This document shows positions 25,701 to 37,700 of a stretch of DNA of 64,000 nucleotides, piece after piece (within the stretch, counting starts at the first letter, position 1; each line of letters begins with the position of its first letter). Below the pieces are notes generated by a model. The model had not been told where the DNA came from. It made no database searches and saw nothing but the letters and a program-made list of their open reading frames with translations. A program made the translations under genes and the position numbers. Origin of the DNA: Lytechinus pictus (Eukaryota; Echinodermata; Echinoidea; Temnopleuroida; Toxopneustidae); the NCBI RefSeq assembly GCF_037042905.1, contig NC_087261.1, forward strand, positions 23,890,317 to 23,954,316, written 5' to 3'.

Positions 25701-28700
25701 TGTTCTTCGCCTCAGAACAGGTTTTCACACGACAAAAAAAACCTTCGTGTTTTTTCTTAGGTGCTTCTTCCCTTTTCCTTTCAGGAATCTAGCAGGAGTG
25801 GTTTTTCTGTTGTGTTTTAATAACGGAAAAAAAAGGGAGAGTTATTTCATAATAATTTCTTAATTATTACTGTTCCCTTTTTGATTGAAGTCTCTTGACT
25901 TCTGGGGTTGGGGTTTTTCACCTACCCCCCCCCCCCCCGTTTTCTCTCTGTTTTATTATGTCTACTCGGTACTAGATTTACTTCTATGTGAGCATGAGCC
26001 TCTCGGATTCCTCCCTAGAAGAGCTCGAAATGGCCGCTGAAGAGGTGTCCAACACCGGGGTTCTGTTTCCCACCAGTGGTAATGTAGAAAGCGACAGCGA
26101 AAGATCCCTCGTGGGTTCTAAGAAGGGTGGAACCGTGGATCCGAGTCCACGTGCCAATGGGGTGGAACCGTGGAAGCGCGTCCACGTGCCCAACTTAAGA
26201 AGGGTGGAACCGTGGAACTGCAACCCCGTGTCCGCAAAGTGATAGCCCAGGCTTCCGCACCGGAACCTGAACCATTTTTGGGGAGCGTCGTACTAGCTCA
26301 GAAAACGCCGACTCCTCCACGGCTACCAGACCCACCGGCTATCGGGTCACCCAAAGACCGGGGGGAGAGCACGGGCCTCTCATCTCGGCACAGACTAGGC
26401 TCGATGCCTTGTCAGACTCCTCAAGGGAGCGTCGGCAAAGGGCTACCAGCCCCTAGTCGCAAGAGACAGCGTAGCCCGACCCCGTCGGACTCTCGATTTC
26501 ATCTGACCCCCTCAGATTCGGCTGACCTCTCTTCTCGGTCGGTGAGCGCTCACCGGGGGAGAGCTAAGGTGAAGAGATCAAGGCCCGCCCAGTCTCTTGG
26601 TGTCACGCGCGTAAAACATTCCCCATAGACTTGAGTGTTAAAATGGCACTTAAGAAAAATTCATAAAAAATAAATGTGAAATAAGAGGGTTGAATGTTTT
26701 ACTACCTTTGGATCGGATATATATCTGACCAGAGAAGGGTATCGTAGCCAGTTCATATTAAAAATAAATCGCCATTTATGAAGATAACTATGATGGGATC
26801 AAATTCATCAACTGAAACAGAAAAATAGCCCCAATTCTTCCGCCAGTCAAAAAATAGTTCCAAATCATTGATATATCCCAATTTTGGCAAAGGAAGTTCA
26901 CTAGTTACCATTTCTAGAATCAGTGTTAGATTTTGAATCATATTCATACACTTTTGTCAATCACCAATATCAAATTGAAAAAAAATCGAATGGGTTGGGT
27001 CGAACGAATATTTTTAGCCGTTAGGCTCGTGGCACCAATATTATATGACCTATGAGTTTTTTTTTAATAGCTACTTTGCTATTCTTTTATATATGTACAC
27101 TCACACTGGCAAAAAGAAATGCATTGAAAATGCCTATTTTCTATGCAATGACCCATTTTAATGTGTTACTCATACATGTTATATCCACTATATGGATGTA
27201 TACATATCCTACCTGCATATAGCCCAACAGTGGATGCAATGACAATAAAGGCCCCTATTCTCCTTGTAATATAAAGGTGTATGTAAAATTTGTGTAGATA
27301 TCATGATACCAGAACTGCCCCAAACATAATAACCAGATATACATTTGATTGAATAAGGAAACAACAAAATAATGAGAACATATTACTTTAGTACATTTGC
27401 ATTTGACATATTATATCAAAATCTTCCTAGGGCCTATTGCCTATCAGATGTAAGAAAAAAGAGATACATAAATAGATAGAAAGAGAGAGAGAGAGAGAAA
27501 GAAAGTTAATTGTATAGATGGCAGGGCTTATAAAGAGGAGGGGGGCTAGACTAAGATTGGAGCACACAGCCACCACTCTCTCCTTAGTTGAGCACTATTA
27601 GATACCTTACCTTACCCTGTGCCTTTTTCTAAATGCCTTCTTGAAGGTACCACTCTAGTTCTCTTCAGTAAAGTGCACAAAGTTCTATCTCCTCTCTACC
27701 CCTTTCCAAAGAACAATTTTAACATGAACAATTTGTAAAAGTCTTTCTAACATTAAGTAGGTGATCATGCACTAGCACAAACCAATGATGAATCAGAACA
27801 TAAAGAGGCCTAGCCTCTCATTGACCAGTCTATATGCATTCCCAGGCTTACATACACATACCTAGTGCCTGATATAGCCTTGCTAAGCCATTGAATCCAT
27901 TTTTTGCACCACTTGATGACTAAACATATTGATATCAGTTAGAAATTGTTTGCTACTGAGGAGTTTGGGCAGGTATTCCATCCACTATAGGGAATTCGCC
28001 TGTACTACCTATAGGTGTCACGCGTGTAAAACATTCCCTATAGACTTGTGTGTTAAAATAGCACGTAAGAAAAATTCATAAAAAATAAATGTCAAATGTA
28101 GAGGGTCGAATGTTTACTACCGTTGGATAGGATATATATCTAACATTCCATATCTGACCAGAGAAGGGTATCGTAGCCAGCTCATTTTAAAAATAAATCG
28201 CCATTTATGAAAATAACTATGATGGGATCAAATTCATTAACTGAAACCGAATAATAGCCCCAATTATTCCGCCAGTCAAAAAATAGTTCAAAATCATTGA
28301 TATATCTTCCCAATTTGGGCAAAGGAAGTTCAGTAGTTACCATTTCTAGAATCAGTTTTAGATTTTTAACCATATTATTATTATTATTTGTTTGGCGTCA
28401 CCTGTGCCTGGGAGGCGAAAACGGAACTGAATCACTATGACCCGCAGGTCTCTCCTCCCGATATAACTGATTGGGGGGAATGCAGGTGGACCACTACACC
28501 GGGGTTTCCCCCTACTTTTATACGAATAGTGCAGTGGGTTCTTAACGCGCAAATGTGGTGACTCTCCTCTACACGGAGCCTCCATTTAACGTCCTATCCG
28601 AGGGACGGAGTGTTTTCCATTGTAACATAGCCTGCATCTATGAAACGTGGGAGAGACGTTTACACACAACGCACTGGCTTCAGTCATCCGCCCGGGGTGG

Positions 28701-31700
28701 ATTCGAACCCACGATCTTTGGTTCGACGGGCAGACGCGTTACCGACTGAGCCAACACCGCTCTCTCCATATTCATACGCTTTTGTAATTCAGCAATATCA
28801 AATTGAAAAAAATCGAATGGGTTGGGTCAAACGAATATCTTTAGCCCTCCTGATGTAATTATGCTCGTGGCACCTCTTGTCCCTTCTTCTGCTCCGCCGT
28901 CGGAGCAGCTTTAGAATAAGAAATCCGCGGCCGTAAGCCCCGTTCCACCGGGCGGTCCGCCTTCTAATTCTTCTGCTGATGGCCAGGGCTCACAACTACT
29001 TCAGTTGCTTCAGAGCGCCTTCGAGCACTGCGAGTTGTTACCCCCGGGCTCGTCTGCTTTAGCCGACGGTACTACCAATCGAGCGGATCAAGCAGACATC
29101 GGCCATCCGACACCTCGAGGCGCCTTTAGCGATTCTTACGAATCGCCGGCTCTCACATCCACTCAGGCTACGCCCGTGAGCATCCAGGCTCGGCCGACTT
29201 CGGGGGTCCGTCCCCGCGAGCCCAGCCATGGCCCGCACCGCTGCTCAAGCCTTTCACGGGCGCCTGCTACCCTCGGGGCTCCGCCCGGTGAGGAGAAGTG
29301 GGTTGGTTCCCCCCCCCCCCCCTCTGGAGGCGGAACAGGCTTTATCGGAGGACAAGTTCAATCCCGATCCCCCGGGTAGCCCGGCTCCCCAACCGTCTAC
29401 CAGCACGGCCCAGGACGCCATAGAGATCCTCCATAGTTATCTCCCGCATATCTACTCTGCTAATGAGCCGGTAGAGGGAGATAAGGACTCTCTTTTCTTC
29501 TCGCAGCCACGGAAACCCCTCAAGGTATTCCACTCACCAATGATTTCAAGGCTGCATACGAGAGGGCGGCCGCACAGGCTAGCATGCCTGCCGCCCAGGG
29601 AAGAAAACCGGTAACCTTCGGAAAGGGTTTTGCCTTCTCCAAGGTCGACACCGAGGCGTTCTTCACCCCCAAAACGTTCTCCCCACAGCTTAAACGCATC
29701 GGGGCACGTTTGGGGACCCGTTTCTCTTCCAGTCATTTTGCTACTGTTGAGAAAGCGCACGTTAGGTATGAGGCCTTTACTTGTTCAGCCCTCAGACTTA
29801 CAGCCTTCCTTGGGACCTTGCTCGGCTTACGAGCACAGTCCTCCGAACTGGAAGTGACAGCCAACAACAGTGTCCTTGACGAGGCACTTTTGTCCTTGGT
29901 GGTCGAGCTCTGGATGCAACTAGCTACTGCAGCCACTACTGCCTCCAACTCGCGCAGAACTCGCGTCCTTAATAGACTGAACATCGCGTCCAAGGGCTTG
30001 CTAGAGTTTCTCCCGGGTGTCCCCTAATCGAACAAACATTTCTTCGTGGGGGCGAGGTGGCATCTCTTTTGAAAGAAGAGACCAAGGGACAAAAACAGGC
30101 TTCTGAGCTTCTTATAGAACTCAAAGCCCCGCGCCCGACGGCTCCACCCACGAAGAAGCCGGCCTCCAAGGCTCGTTCTTCCTCTCGTCCCGTGGTGGCC
30201 CCATCTCAACCCCGTGCACCCGCTCCGCCAAGTCCCAGAGTTCGCACTAGACCCCCGGTGAGTGCCTCACGTGGTGTTCGGGGTAGGGGCAGCCTCCAAG
30301 GCTCCGGGCAGGCCCAAACAGCCTCTTTGACGGGTTCCCCCGAACGCTGGGACCGGTCGACGTTCGTCTCCGTTATTTCCTCCCCGCATGGGAGGGAATA
30401 ACGGACGACGCTTTTATCTTATCCGTCGTGCGAGATGGCTTCTATATCGATATAGAGGCCTTCCCGCACGGTGCGATTCGTTCCGCCCCGCCGACCGTTT
30501 CTATTCTTCATCAGCAGTACATCGAAGCAGAAATCGGTGCACTGCTGGAGAAGGAGGCGATAGAGAGAGTTCCAGACAGTCCACATCTCTGTCTCTCTCC
30601 TATCTTCGTCTTCCCCAAGCGCTCGGGGAAATTGAGGATGATTTTGAACATGAAAATTATCAACAAATTCATCCAGCCAGACCATTTCAGAATGGAAACG
30701 CATCAATTCTGCCATCTCTAGAGGCATCGGATTGGGCCGTCTCCCGAGACCTCAGGGACGCCTATTTCCACATACCAATTCATCCCGTTTCACGGGAGCT
30801 GTTGGGTTTTCGCTTCAAAGAAGCAACTTACAGATACCGGGCAATTCCTTTCGGCTTACGCCCGGCACCCAGAGTTTTCACTCGTGTGGTCACCGCAGTG
30901 GCCGCCCACCTGAGAGAACGAGGTCTAAGACTATCCGTTTATCTCGACGACTGGTTACTGGTCGTGAACTCAAAGGCCAAACGTCTGTCTCACTTATCCC
31001 TCCTTCTGCGGGTCACCCAGGAGTTGGGATTCGTAGTAAATTGGGAGAAGTCGGATCTCTCGCCTTCCCGCGTACCCACATACTTGGGCGCGGTTCTAGA
31101 CCTGCCAAACCAGATTGCTCGACCAAGTCCTGACAGAGTTCGGGCAATCGTCTCTCTGGCTCGCTCTCTCAGAGAGCGCAGCTCTGTGAAAGCTTGCACA
31201 TGGCTGAGATTACTCAGGTTTAAGGCAAGCCTTGTTGACATCCTACGGGTGTGTCGCCTGCTTATGAGACCCGTTCAGAGACACCTCCTGCGCTATTAAA
31301 GACCGAGCGCAGATTCTCTGCATCTCCGGATCCCCCTGTCTCAGGAGATTCATCTCAGCCTGGCTGCCTGGACGTGAACGTTCTTTGTAGCGAGGGGCAA
31401 GCCCCTCCACACTCCCCTCCCATCAGCCGAACTGACCACAGATGCGTCGCTTACGGGATGGGGCGGCCATTGTGCGGGGGAGATGGCCTCGGGTGTCTGG
31501 TCGTCCCAACGCACCTTACCTCATATCAATGTGTTGGAGATGAGGGCTGTCATCAACTCCCTTCAGCATTTCCGACACAGGTTAGGCGATCGAACGGTCC
31601 TGATTCGCACAAACATCAAGTCAGTTGCGGCGTACATCAATCGCCAAGACGGTACCTGATCGAGCTCTCTCAATGCTCTCGTTGCGGAGCTCTGGGAGTG

Positions 31701-34700
31701 GTGTCGCCCTGTATTGATCGTTCCAATTGCCTCGTACATTCCAGGCAGCGACAACCTGATAGCCAATTTTCTGTCCTGCGGCCGGTGCCTACCACCCGGA
31801 GATATTCCAGTCTATCCAAGCCCACTGGGGGCCCCTGAAAATAGACTTGTTTGTCACGGCTCTCAACCGGAAGTTACCAACGTTCTGCTCTCGTGTCGAC
31901 GAAACAAAAGCAACTGAAGAGAAGAGCGGAGGTGTTATGCGTTTCCTCCGTTCCGCCTAATACCGCAGGTATTGAGGAAAGTGAAGAAAGACCAAGCTTG
32001 GCTTCTTCTAGTGGCCCCCAATTGGCCAAGGAGGTGCTGGTTTCCACAGCTCCTAGAACTGTTGGAGGGGGACCCGCTCATACTTCCTCTGAGATCAGAC
32101 ATAGTATCTCAACCTCTGTCGGGGATCGTGCATCCTCAGCCAGCGGTCCTCCACTTAACCGCATGACCGTTATCGGGCAGGACACAAAAGCGTTAGGCCT
32201 TTCTGATCGTGCCTCACAATTGGTGATTCAAAGTCGGAGAAATTCGATTATTGATCTTTACAATTCTCGTTTGGGCCGATTTTCAGATTGGTGCACTGCG
32301 CGGTATGTTGATCCTCGCAACGCTTCTCTTGCTGCGATCGCGGATTTCTTTGTTCACCTTTTCGACATCAATCGTTCGCTTTCCACCATTAGGGGCTTCC
32401 GGTCGGCTATTGCCGCGTTTCATTCCGGATTCCCAGATGGCTCCAACGTCTCTAATTCCAGTCTTCTCACTTGACTGATGAGAGCGTTTTTCCTAAGCGA
32501 TCTCCGAAGAAAAGTCTGGTTCCTTCCTGGAGTCTTCCGGCTGTGCTTAACGCCTTGGCTAAGCCTCTGTATGAACATCTGGCCAAGAGCTCCTTGCATG
32601 ATTTGTCTGTCAAGACTGCCTTTCTAATCGCTGTAGCATCCGGTCAAAGACGCAGCTCTATTCATGTTTTGTTTTTTTCTCCCGGTCACATCCGGTGGGA
32701 ACGGCGTGGAGTCCACTTGATTTCCACACCGTCCTTCATTGCCAAGAACCAGACTGCCACCTCTGGTTCGTATTAGTTCTTCCTAGCTCTTTCAGATCTT
32801 TCCTCGGTTGCCGAGGACAAGTCTGGTGCCCGGTCAGGGCGTTGAAATGGTATCTGGATAGAACGAAAACGCTTCGCAACTCTGATCAGTTGTTTGTCAC
32901 GTTGCGCGTGCCGTTTGCGGCAGCGTCGCGAGACACCATCTCCCGCTGGATCGTTGAGGCGATCAAATCAGCTGGTGATGATGCTCTCCTTTCGGACACT
33001 AGGCCGAGAGCCCATGATACTCGAAGTATCGCTACTTCTTGGGCTCGTTTCAATGGAGTCGCCTTAGACGGCATTTTAAGAGCTGCCTTTTGGCGCTCTT
33101 CCAACTACTTTACTTCCTTTTATTTAACGGACATTCCTTTGGGAGAGGCCTAATTTGCCTCCTCTGCCCTCAAGGCAGCGGCCCCTGTGTCTTAATCTCC
33201 CTTATTTTGCGCACTTTTTTTTTCTAGACATGCCTCCCTTCACGTTGAATCCGTGTTGGTCTAGCAAATCAAATGAGTATATCCCAGTTATTGATCGTAA
33301 ATTATGAAAATACTTACCATGATTTTCTTATTTACGAAATAACTAGATATACTCATTTGAACCCTCCCACCTTCCCCTCGCCTTGCGTGGCAACTTGTCT
33401 TGCGTGCAGGCTCATGAGAGGAAATGGCCGCCCAATTGCGCGATGATCTTGGGATAGTGCCAAAGACCTTATAATATATTACTAGACCGAAAGCTGCGTG
33501 CGCGTTCAGCACAAAACAAATGAGATTAGGCTCCGCCTACCGCGATCATTTGAAGACAAAAATAAGCCCTCATTGACATTCATGAGCATGAAGATATTCA
33601 TAATCCGGCCTTTTCATTGGCTAAGAGCGTCATTAATACGCGATTTCCCCGATTCTTTGTCATCATTACTAGTGGTATCGTGTTACAGAATTAATTATTC
33701 ATTTGACCTCATTACGTCATCTAATTTATTCATTCTGAAACTTTTCTTTCCACACACAAAATGAACCTACGAACACTCCGGTGAGTACGTATTAATTGAT
33801 ATAACCACATGAATTTAGTGGACTATTTACACATTTCACACTGTATTTTGTGATCTTAGGTTATTTGTTTAACAAATTAGAGAATTTGCTATTAATCTTC
33901 TGTTAAAGGAAAGCAGAATTTGGTCTTTGAAATTGAAGTTAGATTGTCATCGTCGCCCAGTGCAGCCTGTAATGTTGATTGCACTTGCACTGTTGTGGTT
34001 ATGCCGTTATGCCGCTGTGTTAACCACATACGGTAGTACGGGCTCCTAGCCGGCTGGGAATCGAGAGATAATCGGGCTGGTTTGGTTCACCTCCAACAAG
34101 GACCAACCCACGATTGATTAAAACAAGAAGAATGAGGCTTATTTTTGTACACTGTAACGTTAGATCTAGAGGGAGATCTGCATCTATCTTCAGTAGATCG
34201 AGACTCAGTCAGGAATAAACTGTGAAGCGGAGTATGGATGAAGATACGCCTGTCAATGTCATTGTGTCAATCCTCAGTCCTCACTTTGTTTCAGATATCA
34301 AATTTATTTTGCATAACTTCAGGCTTCTGCATTTAGCCCCCACCCATTTTAACTCTTATTGTTATTTATAAATATAGTTAGACTCGGTCTTAGAAATCAC
34401 ATGCTGCTCTGCATGTTTGTCTTATTATCAATAGATCTAGGGCCTAGATCTTCTTAATCCTAGGCCCTACTTACTTTATACATAGATCTAGGCTACTTTA
34501 CTTTTATTTATTCATCGATGCTATCAAGACAAGAGCTAGGCCTACCTAATTCAAATCTAGTCTAACTTATACTTTCCCAACCCTCGACACTTACCCCCAG
34601 GGCTTATGATCTAGGTCTGTAATGTAGGCCTAGATCTAGGTCTGGGCCTAAACGACTCCATTTACATGTACGAGTATGACTGTCAGTGGACCAAGGACTA

Positions 34701-37700
34701 GATCTAGATCTACTCTTGGTCAATAATGGCAATGAAGTCTTAGCCAAGAATAAAAGTCAGAGTCAGACATCAAAAATTTCTAAACCGATATAGGGTCTAG
34801 ATCTCGGTTTAGAACCGAAGCTTTACTTTCTAGGTCTAGATAGATCGAGAGTCCATCGTTAGTCTAGATCTAGACCTAATTTAGATACATGAATGCTGTC
34901 GCACAGCACTGAGTCTTGTTGGACTAGACTAAATAGATCTAGACCTAGTGCATGAGATCATGAAATTATGTTAAAATCAAATGAAATAAGATTCGAAAAT
35001 AAAAAGATCCGGATTTTTTTATTTATTATTATTTTTTTTTTTTTGGGGGGGGGGCAGACATGGGAAAAAAATTAGAGAAACCTAAAATTCAGAAAGCGAG
35101 GGCCAGAAGTGACCAATATTACCTAGGGCCGTTTTGTGCATTTTCTAAAGTAAAATTGAAGGATGTCATGCAATTCTCTTTTTGATGAAGGTTTCACATT
35201 TCAGCTCTTACCCAAACCCCTCCCCCTATACATACGGCCATGAAAAAGATCACTTCTTATTATTGTTCTCTTTTCTTTCACAAACAGGTTGAGTTTGAAG
35301 AACAAGAAAAACAGTAGAGGTCTACCTATATGGTTCAAGATGATGATCATAAGTGCATGCATCATTTTGCAGATTCTCATCCAGGTATAAAACTTAAACT
35401 AACCCATACAAAATTACAGATACATTACATGCATTGAATGTTAACCATGTTTACATTAAATAAAAATAATCCGAGCCACAAAGAGGTAGGATCTGTAATG
35501 AATATAGACACTTCTTAAATATACAGGCTCTCGAGTCTAAAATAGAACCAATGCCAAAAGTTATGTACCTTGGGCAAATTTATAAAATACCTGTAAGGTC
35601 ATGTCCTTGATCTACTATTAATTAAATGGTCTTTTTATTCCCTATTTGTTTTAAACAAAGCAATAATTTATTTTCCATATTTTACAAAAAATCATTTTAT
35701 TCATTCTTTAGTGTGATATTCATATTTCATATTTGTAGATTTACGATTTTGTTTAAATCTTGTTATTTTACATTTTGTCCAATAGGATGATGCAGTTTTA
35801 CAATTTCCATTGAGGTGATTGATGATGATAAATAATTGGTGAAGTAGGCCTAATAGAACAGCGACTAGACCACAAAGAGAAATACAACCTACAGCAGTTA
35901 TATGAGTGAGTTAATTAGTGAATATTGTTAATAATGGAGGTTGTTCACATTTTTTGGCAACAAATAGACCTGCCTTTGAAAAACCCATTTCAATTTTGTT
36001 TTTAGATTATAGTTAGTGTCGTTTTCAATCACAGATCAAAATATTCTGTGCAACAAAACATATCAACTTTAATTCTGACTATTTATATAATTTACATATG
36101 TTGATTCATATATATTCATATTTATGAGAAATCTCTTACATTTTTTCATAGAGTACATGTAGTTATAATGGAGAGTGGTATGTAACCTGTATAGAACAGG
36201 TTTAAGTGATATGCTTTATGGAAGTACAAGTTTATAATTAGTAGAAGTCAGATTTCCTGTTATGTGTTGAAGAATCATATATATGTATAGTCTCACTTTT
36301 CTTAAAACATTTATGTTTTATAAATCACGACAATTTTAATTTAAATTCATTGATTTTCTTTCTCTATTTTTTCAATCTGCAGGACTGGTGTAACAGATGT
36401 TTTCATTCAAGAAATCCAACAATTCAAGAGTCTGACTTAGGAACCCCTTGATGAAGATGGAAAAGGTTTTTTTTCCAAGCCAAATTAAAAAAAAATAAAA
36501 AAATAAAAAAAATATTATCACAACCCCAAATTCATGACGTATGAAATTTCTTGTTGATTTTCATTAAAACTGGTTGCAAAAGGAGAAGCTATAAACATAC
36601 AAATAGGAGCGGCGGAATGAAGTTGAAAGTGGGGGGGGGGGCATAGGGAAAATGCTGTATTACGTGACATTTTTAAGAAGTTGCGAGCGAGCAAAATTTT
36701 GAAATTTTAAAAAAGATTAAAAATATTCAGAATGATATATTTCACCCTTTTCTCTTTTTGTTTTCTTGGTCGTGATTTTTTTTTTTTTTTTTTTTGGGGG
36801 GGGGGCAAGAGTCCTTCAAGCCCCCCCCCTCCATCTGTACAAAACTGCTTATATACCCCCACTCATTAATTATTAAACTTAATGCACAAAGGATTTCCTT
36901 CATAAGTATATTATCGAAATGAGAATATTGTTTTCTTGTTTCAAAGGGCAATCGTCATGGTGGCCATAAAACAGGTCCTTCTCAGGTGAAAGGGGCACAG
37001 AACAAGTTCTTTAGGAGCACTTTTCTTGGGTAAAAGGGGGCAGTGATTCGAGAAAGGGCACTTACAAGAAGGCGAGGGGGCACTCTTTAGCACATGAAAC
37101 GGGCCCTCAGATGAAAGGGCACAGAACACGTTCCAGGGGGGGGGGGCATTTTGGGGTTTAAAAATTGCATACAAGGAAGAGCACTTGGTAACACCTAAAA
37201 CAGGTTCTCGTCAGGTGAAAGGGACACAGTACACGTTCCTGAGGGGGCATTTTTCTTGCATAAAAAGGCACTTTTCAGTGCTTAAAGAAGTAGGGGGAAC
37301 TGTGATATTTTTCTATGGCTAATTAATAGAATTCACCACTAACCAGAGAATTCCTTTATGTCTTTCATTTGTGTTCATATAGTATTTGTACAGAGCTAAA
37401 GTGAAAGGGATTTGGAATTTGCAAAATTCAAAATGAGATGAAGATCGAGAGAGGGAAAGAGTGATGAGAAGTGGATTGAAAAGAGATGAGAAAGAAATGG
37501 GGGGGGGGGAGGGGGCACATATGAAGAGATAATTTAGAGGGGGTGGTAAGAAAGCTAGAATGTGGGAAGTAGGAACAAAAGGGGTGGAAGAGAAATAAGA
37601 CGAGATTTATGGAAACCAGGAGACATATAACAAGTGGGAAAAGAAGAAGGAAATATATGAAGAGTTTAGTTGCAAAAGGGGTTAGGGCCACTTTGGACCA

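Larger units (their letters stand above)
26600..28873. mobile_element. Composite DNA element inserted in DIRS gag
   Basis: Ends GTGTCACG / CGTGGCAC, flanked by the 6-bp TSD CTCTTG (26594-26599 and 28874-28879). It consists of two direct copies of a ~436-bp unit (26600-27035 and 28015-28873, the latter carrying a SINE) around a 979-bp middle (27036-28014). Each unit has its own GTGTCACG/CGTGGCAC ends, but the TSD is present only outside the pair. Confidence 0.75.

Noticed and set aside
28690-28770. Functional tRNA gene on the minus strand
   Set aside because: Good A and B boxes, but no matching acceptor stem, and the unit continues into a SINE body with its own TSD.
26600-28873. Small LTR retrotransposon (TRIM)
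   Set aside because: Direct repeats and TG...CA borders fit partly, but the TSD matches only with GTG...CAC ends and no primer-binding or polypurine site was seen; kept as an alternative only.
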